The notes under the pieces were generated by a model. The model had not been told where the DNA came from. It saw only the letters and a program-made list of their open reading frames with translations, and searched no databases. Shown one piece after another: positions 7,746-11,474 of a stretch of DNA of 11,474 nucleotides. Source of the stretch: an uncultured Enterococcus sp. Lineage in GTDB: Bacteria; Bacillota; Bacilli; Lactobacillales; Enterococcaceae. Where the stretch lies: positions 1 through 11,474 of the forward strand of contig CAMJVA010000032.1 of the NCBI GenBank assembly GCA_946409145.1, given 5' to 3'. The position numbers and the translations under genes are program-made. Positions within the stretch are counted from its first letter, which is position 1. Every line of letters begins with the position of its first letter.

Positions 7746-7832
7746 GAAATTGCTGTTTTTTTTACTGTTCTTTTTAAATCACAGCTGCTCTTTAATTTCC
7801 TTTATTTAAAATGTTTTTTACAAAATCTTTCC

Positions 7833-7861
7833 TTGTTTTTGCTTAGTTTTCTTGTTACCAT
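7833..7861 (+). promoter_or_regulatory. Possible promoter of the 7889 gene
   Basis: TTGTTT (7833-7838), a 17-base spacer and TACCAT (7856-7861) preceded by TG (7853-7854) form a weak sigma-A-like site. The downstream gene has a ribosome site GAAGTGAGG at 7872-7880. The rest of the 212-base gap 7677-7888 is T-rich on this strand, and I see no RNA gene or coding sequence in it. Confidence 0.4.
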
Positions 7862-7888
7862 TAAGAAAAAAGAAGTGAGGATATAACG

Positions 7889-8446
7889 GTGGTAGAAAGA
7901 ATAAAAACGTGGGCAAAGGACAATTTTTCTGAGATTAAAAAATTTACAACAAGACAATGGCAGATTTTAATTGGTACTGTTTTAGGAAGTGTCTTAGTCT
8001 TAATTGCTTTTTTTATTTTTGTGCCCCAAGTCCAACAAACAATTCGTAATGACCAAGTAAAATCAGTGGTTTTTCCCGAAATAAAGCAAAAGAAAGTCAG
8101 CTTTTTAACCAATGACCAAATGAAAAAAACTTTAGCTGATCACAAGCAAATAACCATTTTTTATTTACCAACGAATAGTCATTACGTAAATGAAGTAAAA
8201 AAAATCTTACAAGATAAAAAAGTAACCACTTTAAATGAAGGCATTTATGCTTATCCAATGGTTTATAACACGGGAAAAGAAAGTAAAACGTATGAAATTG
8301 ATTATGCATATCCAACAGCCGTTTATTATGAAAATGGCAAAGAAGAAAATCGTTTAGAAATAAAAAAAGAAAGTCAATTGGCGACTTTAATTGATGATTT
8401 AAATGCCTTACCTATGGAAAATATTAAATTATTATCTAAATTTTAA
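7889..8446 (+). CDS. Membrane-anchored protein of unknown function, thioredoxin-like outline without CxxC
   Basis: I do not recognise this 185-residue protein as a named gene. It starts at a GTG eight bases after GAAGTGAGG. The first 23 residues are rich in lysine and arginine, then W24-V45 form one hydrophobic segment with no lipobox or clear signal-peptidase site, so an N-in, C-out anchored protein is likely. The outside part looks like a thioredoxin fold: ITIFYLPTNSHYVNEVKKIL (88-107) resembles the strand, active-site loop and helix, and YPTAVYYENGKEENRL (141-156) resembles the cis-proline strand and following hairpin of thioredoxins. The CxxC position reads PTNS, and the protein has no cysteine at all, so it cannot be a dithiol oxidoreductase. 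A binding or scaffolding role outside the membrane is a guess. It has its own terminator and stands between pckA and the aroB-like gene. Confidence 0.8.
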   Translation: MVERIKTWAKDNFSEIKKFTTRQWQILIGTVLGSVLVLIAFFIFVPQVQQTIRNDQVKSVVFPEIKQKKVSFLTNDQMKKTLADHKQITIFYLPTNSHYVNEVKKILQDKKVTTLNEGIYAYPMVYNTGKESKTYEIDYAYPTAVYYENGKEENRLEIKKESQLATLIDDLNALPMENIKLLSKF

Positions 8447-8471
8447 ACTCCCTAATTTAGGGAGTTTTTTT
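8445..8471 (+). terminator. Terminator of the 7889 gene
   Basis: AAACTCCCT (8445-8453) pairs perfectly with AGGGAGTTT (8459-8467) around the loop AATTT, followed by more T to 8471. The stop codon of the gene forms the foot of the stem. It is a compact, typical intrinsic terminator, so the next gene needs its own promoter. Confidence 0.92.
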
Positions 8472-8510
8472 CTTAAATTCATTTATTTTTCAATAAATTC
8501 TTAAGCCTTG

Positions 8511-8553
8511 GGATAATTATAGTTAAAAAAAAGTTTTCTGTTATAATTTATCC
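8511..8553. repeat. Inverted repeat bracketing the promoter of the aroB-like gene
   Basis: The left arm GGATAATTATA (8511-8521) and the right arm TATAATTTATCC (8542-8553) are inverted copies differing by one extra base; all 11 left-arm bases match. The right arm contains the -10 hexamer and the left arm overlaps the -35 region. The arm centres are about 31 bp apart, near three helical turns. It could be a pair of operator half-sites, or chance in AT-rich DNA. Confidence 0.35.
8539..8547 (+). promoter_or_regulatory. Extended -10 promoter of the aroB-like/LCP unit
   Basis: TGTTATAAT (8539-8547) is a perfect -10 with the extended TG. The -35 is poor: TAGTTA at 8520-8525 with a 16-base spacer is the best available. 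Transcription should start near 8554, about 30 bases before the ATG, leaving room for the GAAGGTG ribosome site at 8572-8578. It follows the terminator at 8445-8471. Confidence 0.7.
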
Positions 8554-8583
8554 TGTAAGTCAATTTAGAAAAGAAGGTGTCCC

Positions 8584-9531
8584 ATGGTTAGAAATAAACC
8601 GGAAATCTATTTAGAAGATCATCCTTTAAAGCATTTTGCAAAAGGTAAAATGGAGAAAATTCTATTGTTAACTAGTGAAAATGTTGGGGCAATTTACTTA
8701 AAGCCCATAGAAGATTTTTTTAGATTTAAAGGACTTTTTGTCGTTCCTTATATTGTTTCTACAAAAGAAAATAATCAAGCTTTTAAGCATTTATCTAAAA
8801 TTTATGAAACCTTAAGTGTTAATCATTTTGAAAAAACAGATGGTATTGTGGCTCTTGGGGGAATGTCTTTACAAGAAATAGCTGGCTTTACAGCTGGAAG
8901 TTATTTAGGAGGATTGTCCTTTTTTTCTTTGCCAACGTCTTATTTAAGTCAACTAGTTCTCTTAAATAAAAGCCATTTTTCGTTGAATTTTCAAAAAAGA
9001 GAAGAGCTCTCTTTAAGTTATACTCCCAATGCTGTTTACCTTGAACCTTATTTTTTAGAGACTTTAGAGAAAAATCAGCTAAAAAACGGATATGCTTATG
9101 TTGCTTTACAAATACTGAGTTATGATTTTTTAGCAAAAAAAGTAGAGACACACACTCCCTCTAGTCAAAGAGAATGGGTAGCTCTTTTTAAAAATTTATG
9201 TCTTCCTCCTTCAACACTTCAAGTCAATAATTTGTATCAAGGACTCAATTTAGTAGAATTACCAGGAACGTTTACTTATTGGGAGACAGTAGCCATTTAT
9301 TTAAAAAAATTAACTTTCGAAACAGAAAAAAGAGGTTTAAGTGAAAAAGGAACCTTAGAAAAAGTAGCAGAAGTTTTAGCTGATTTTTCTTTAGAATGTT
9401 CTTTACCAGAAAATTTAGTTGAAAATGGAGAGTATGGTGATGCTCCAATGTCTCTTGATTTTTTAAAAAGAATCGGAGAAATCTCCTCTTTTGAGCTAAC
9501 CAGAAGTGCTTTTCAACAATGGTTTTATTAG
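8584..9531 (+). CDS. Degenerate 3-dehydroquinate synthase (AroB) homologue, probably a non-catalytic paralogue
   Basis: The 315-residue protein follows the AroB plan collinearly but is shorter than the usual 350-360. Matching parts: KILLLTSENVGAIYLKPI (25-42); GIVALGGMSLQEIAGFTAG (87-105) against VALGGGVVGDLAGFVA; LSFFSLPTSYLSQL (111-124) against the RFIQVPTTLLSQV region; YTPNAVYLEPYFLETL (146-161) against YQPKAVLIDPDFLKTL; and YWETVAIYLKKL (232-243) against HGEAVAIGM. The catalytic points are lost: GGGVxGD is GGMSLQE, the lysine/nucleotide segment DSSVGGK is LVLLNKS, the zinc glutamate of GLAEVIK is tyrosine (GYAYVAL), and there is no histidine after residue 190, so both zinc histidines are absent. 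The frame is intact, so this is not simply decay. It ends eight bases before an LCP cell-wall gene and shares its promoter. Dehydroquinate synthase activity is very unlikely; its real role is unknown. Confidence 0.85.
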   Translation: MVRNKPEIYLEDHPLKHFAKGKMEKILLLTSENVGAIYLKPIEDFFRFKGLFVVPYIVSTKENNQAFKHLSKIYETLSVNHFEKTDGIVALGGMSLQEIAGFTAGSYLGGLSFFSLPTSYLSQLVLLNKSHFSLNFQKREELSLSYTPNAVYLEPYFLETLEKNQLKNGYAYVALQILSYDFLAKKVETHTPSSQREWVALFKNLCLPPSTLQVNNLYQGLNLVELPGTFTYWETVAIYLKKLTFETEKRGLSEKGTLEKVAEVLADFSLECSLPENLVENGEYGDAPMSLDFLKRIGEISSFELTRSAFQQWFY

Positions 9532-9542
9532 GAGGTAGTATG
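9530..9542 (+). promoter_or_regulatory. Ribosome binding site deciding the LCP start
   Basis: AGGAGG at 9530-9535 overlaps the TAG stop of the upstream gene and stands four bases before the ATG at 9540. The in-frame ATG at 9519 lies upstream of this site, inside the previous gene and without its own ribosome site, so 9540 is the likely start. The overlap of stop codon and ribosome site suggests translational coupling. Confidence 0.85.
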
Positions 9543-10757
9543 AGTAATAAAAATTCATCTCATTTAACGAGAAAAGAGTATCAAGCTTTAAAAGAAAAAG
9601 AACGTCAAAAAACAGATACTAATGACGATCAACTTCACTATTCTTACACGAGAAGAAGTAAATTAGAAGAGGATAATTCTTATTCTTCAGCAGAAGATTT
9701 TTACGAGGATTCTTATGAAGAAGAAAGAAATAGAAGTTACGAAAGTCCCACACGTCCGACCTATGAAAAAGGAAATCAGCAAAAAAAAGGAAATAAGAAA
9801 AGACCAAGTAAAAAGTATCAACAACCCAAAGGAAAAGTTCCAAAGGTTAAAAAACAGAAAAAACATCACTTTTTAAGAAATTTACTGCTCATTTTATTAG
9901 TTATAAGTGGACTAATCTTCTGGCGTTACGGGGCAGGAGTTAAAGAAGCAAAAAAGGCCATGAACGGAGAAAAAGCACCTGTTGAAACGTTTAATGGAGT
10001 AACCAGTAGTGATGGGTCCACCAATATTTTACTTGTAGGTTCTGATCAACGTCCAAGTGAAAACGTTCCTTCAAGAAGTGACACGGTGATGATTTTACAT
10101 TTAGCCAAAGGACAAAAACAACCGAAACTTCTTTCCATTATGAGAGATACTTACGTGGAGATTCCAGGATATGGAAATAATAAAATCAATGCAGCCTATG
10201 CTTTTGGTGGAGCCGAGTTATTGCGTCAAACTATTAAAAATAACTTTGATATTGATTTAAAATATTATCTCCGTGTGGATTTTCAATCTTTTGAAGATGT
10301 GATTGATGTGTTATATCCTAAGGGCGTTTTTATTGACGCAGAAAAAGAAATTAATTTAGATGGAGTAACGATTACAAAAGGACCCCAAAACATGAATGGA
10401 CATGTGTTGTTGCAATATGCACGCTTTAGAAAAGATGAAGAAGGGGATTTTGGTCGAGTGAGACGGCAACAGCAAGTCATTAATGCTCTCATTGCTCAAG
10501 GAAAAAATCCTTTAACGCTACTGCACTTGCCAAAAGCCATGGGAGCGGCTATGACCTATACTTCCACGGATTTATCCATTTTTTATGGGGCTTTTCAAGG
10601 AATGAATTACTTAATAAAAGGAGCCAGTGGGGTGGATCGCCTCACTATTCCAGTGGATGGCTCTTGGAGTTATGGAAATTATGCTGAGGCAGGTAGTGTT
10701 ATTCAAATCGACTTTGCTAAAAATAAAGAGGCTATTAATCAATTTTTTAACTCATAA
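9540..10757 (+). CDS. LytR-CpsA-Psr (LCP) family cell-wall polymer ligase
   Basis: LCP proteins sit in the membrane with the catalytic domain outside and transfer lipid-linked wall teichoic acid or capsule-type polymers onto peptidoglycan. The protein has 405 residues from the ATG at 9540. Residues 1-110 are a cytoplasmic tail, highly charged and tyrosine-rich, ending in a lysine-rich run (KVPKVKKQKKHH). One transmembrane helix follows at about 111-129, then a linker, then the LCP domain at about 160-325. Visible LCP signatures: NILLVGSDQRP (162-172), SRSDTVMILHL with D181, SIMRDTYVEIPGYG with R202 and D203, KINAAYAFGG, and the arginine motif YARFRKDEEGDFGRVRRQQQ (293-312). These acidic and arginine residues bind the pyrophosphate lipid and metal in relatives, so an active enzyme is expected. 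Which polymer it attaches cannot be told. It is co-transcribed with the AroB-like gene and followed by a terminator. Confidence 0.94.
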   Translation: MSNKNSSHLTRKEYQALKEKERQKTDTNDDQLHYSYTRRSKLEEDNSYSSAEDFYEDSYEEERNRSYESPTRPTYEKGNQQKKGNKKRPSKKYQQPKGKVPKVKKQKKHHFLRNLLLILLVISGLIFWRYGAGVKEAKKAMNGEKAPVETFNGVTSSDGSTNILLVGSDQRPSENVPSRSDTVMILHLAKGQKQPKLLSIMRDTYVEIPGYGNNKINAAYAFGGAELLRQTIKNNFDIDLKYYLRVDFQSFEDVIDVLYPKGVFIDAEKEINLDGVTITKGPQNMNGHVLLQYARFRKDEEGDFGRVRRQQQVINALIAQGKNPLTLLHLPKAMGAAMTYTSTDLSIFYGAFQGMNYLIKGASGVDRLTIPVDGSWSYGNYAEAGSVIQIDFAKNKEAINQFFNS

Positions 10758-10768
10758 AAATTATTATA

Positions 10769-10817
10769 AAACCACAAGAAAATCACTTTAAGGCGGTTTT
10801 CTTGTGGTTTCATTTAT
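10769..10817 (+). terminator. Terminator of the aroB-like/LCP unit
   Basis: AAACCACAAGAAAA (10769-10782) pairs perfectly over 14 bp with TTTTCTTGTGGTTT (10797-10810) around a 14-base loop. The T-tract after it is interrupted (TTTCATTTA), so it may be less efficient than the one at 8445. It lies 11 bases after the LCP stop. Confidence 0.8.
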
Positions 10818-10822
10818 GCTAA

Positions 10823-10857
10823 GATAATGATATTGTAGATTAAATGCCGAAATGAGG
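10823..10857 (+). promoter_or_regulatory. Possible promoter and ribosome site of the DegV-family gene
   Basis: GATAAT (10823-10828) matches the -10 consensus at five of six bases, but no good -35 lies at the right distance (TCTTGT at 10800-10805, inside the terminator stem). The ribosome site is GAGG at 10854-10857, ten bases before the ATG. The promoter is weakly supported; the ribosome site is fair. Confidence 0.35.
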
Positions 10858-10867
10858 ATTTCTCAAA

Positions 10868-11474
10868 ATGAAAACTGCTATTATTACTGATTCAACGGCC
10901 TATTTACCAGATACTGTGAAAAATGATCCTTATCTTTCTATTATTTCCATTCCTGTTATTTTAGACGGAAAAATTTTAAATGAGGGCGTTGATGTTTTTG
11001 CTGACGAATATTACGACTTATTAAAGAAAAGCGTGGATTTTCCTAAAACGAGTCAACCAGCTATTGGTGAAGTGATTTCTTTATTACATCATTTAAAAAA
11101 TGAAGCCTTTGACAATGTGATTATTATTACTTTATCTAGTGGCATTTCTGGTTACTTCTCCACTGTCAATGCTATTTCTGATGAAGTTAGTGGGCTAAAA
11201 GTTTGGCCATTTGATTCTTTAATTACTAGTGTGCCAATGGGAACAATGGTGGAAGTAGCTCTTGATTTGGCTAAAAAAAATGTATCTCCAGAAGAAATTA
11301 TGAAGAAGTTAGAAGAAATTAGAGCTGAAATGAAAGCGTATATGATTGTGGATGATTTAAATCATCTCGTTCGTGGAGGCCGATTAACTAACGGGGCTGC
11401 TTTAATTGGTGGCTTACTAAAAATCAAACCAGTTTTGACCTTTGAAGAGGGAAAAATTGTTGTAGCTGAAAAAA
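10868..11474 (+). CDS. DegV-family (FakB-like) fatty-acid-binding protein, 3' end outside window
   Basis: DegV/FakB proteins hold a fatty acid in a buried pocket and present it to the kinase FakA, which makes acyl-phosphate for phospholipid synthesis from host or environmental fatty acids. The first 202 codons are visible of an expected 280 or so; the frame is still open at the window end. Seen: MKTAIITDSTAYLP at the start, KTSQPAIGE (60-68), ITLSSGISGYFSTV (87-100) for the family LSSGISGTYQSA region, DSLITSVPMG (116-125) and the conserved DDLNHLVRGGRLTNGAALIGGLLKIKPVL, from 162 on, with the arginines of the RGGR turn. It is preceded by the LCP terminator, so it is a separate unit. Firmicutes often carry several DegV paralogues with different acyl preferences, so substrate and whether this one partners FakA remain open. 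Confidence 0.93.
   Translation, partial: MKTAIITDSTAYLPDTVKNDPYLSIISIPVILDGKILNEGVDVFADEYYDLLKKSVDFPKTSQPAIGEVISLLHHLKNEAFDNVIIITLSSGISGYFSTVNAISDEVSGLKVWPFDSLITSVPMGTMVEVALDLAKKNVSPEEIMKKLEEIRAEMKAYMIVDDLNHLVRGGRLTNGAALIGGLLKIKPVLTFEEGKIVVAEK

Noticed and set aside
7752..7785. GCTGT...ACAGC inverted repeat in the pckA upstream region as a hairpin or operator
   Set aside because: The arms are only five bases with a loop of about 24 T-rich bases; chance is the simplest reading.
7659..7886. A 75-codon open frame on the + strand across the pckA start and intergenic gap
   Set aside because: It is made mostly of the T-rich promoter DNA, has a phenylalanine/leucine-rich low-complexity product, no ribosome site, and overlaps the pckA 5' end antisense.
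8584..9531. Calling this gene a functional aroB
   Set aside because: The fold markers match, but the NAD/substrate motifs and all three zinc ligands are missing, so a catalytic label would be misleading.
9519..9539. Longer LCP start at ATG 9519
   Set aside because: Its extra seven codons encode the strong AGGAGG site of the ATG at 9540, and no ribosome site precedes it.

Overview
The window is AT-rich DNA with short intergenic gaps, strong AGGAGG-type ribosome binding sites and Gram-positive gene families: the carB-pyrK-pyrD-pyrF-pyrE order, a class 1B dihydroorotate dehydrogenase, RqcH/FbpA, an LCP cell-wall ligase and a DegV/FakB protein. It fits chromosomal DNA of a low-GC Firmicute, most likely Lactobacillales and perhaps Enterococcaceae-like. 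Species cannot be fixed from the sequence alone.

Left block (1-4121, + strand): the distal end of a de novo pyrimidine operon. The C-terminal third of carB (large subunit of carbamoyl-phosphate synthase) is followed by pyrK, pyrD, pyrF and pyrE. The last four genes are tightly packed: ATGA overlaps at pyrK/pyrD and pyrD/pyrF, and a pyrF/pyrE overlap in which the pyrE start is debatable. Together they carry carbamoyl phosphate synthesis (part), dihydroorotate to orotate (PyrD+PyrK, NAD-linked), orotate to OMP (PyrE) and OMP to UMP (PyrF). A hairpin at about 4153-4203 closes the operon and also faces the convergent gene rqcH.

Middle block (4243-7676, - strand): rqcH (ribosome quality control factor, old names FbpA/PavA/YloA) lies downstream of pckA (ATP-type PEP carboxykinase). 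A GC-rich terminator and a separate extended -10 promoter lie between them, so they look like neighbouring but independent units. pckA has its own promoter, with a 19-bp imperfect palindrome over the -10 region.

Right block (7889-11474, + strand): a small membrane-anchored protein of unknown function with a thioredoxin-like outline but no CxxC; its terminator; then an extended -10 promoter feeding a two-gene unit made of a degenerate AroB (3-dehydroquinate synthase) homologue and an LCP-family protein (attachment of anionic polymers to peptidoglycan). After another terminator comes the first 202 codons of a DegV-family (FakB-like) fatty-acid-binding protein, cut by the window end.

Most of the window is ordinary housekeeping. 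The most unusual item is the AroB-like protein at 8584-9531: it keeps the outline of dehydroquinate synthase but has lost the NAD/substrate motif and the zinc ligands, and it sits directly upstream of a cell-wall gene. No gene-free stretch exceeds 300 bases; the longest is 7677-7888, which holds two divergent promoters. I saw no tRNA, rRNA, CRISPR array, insertion sequence or prophage gene.
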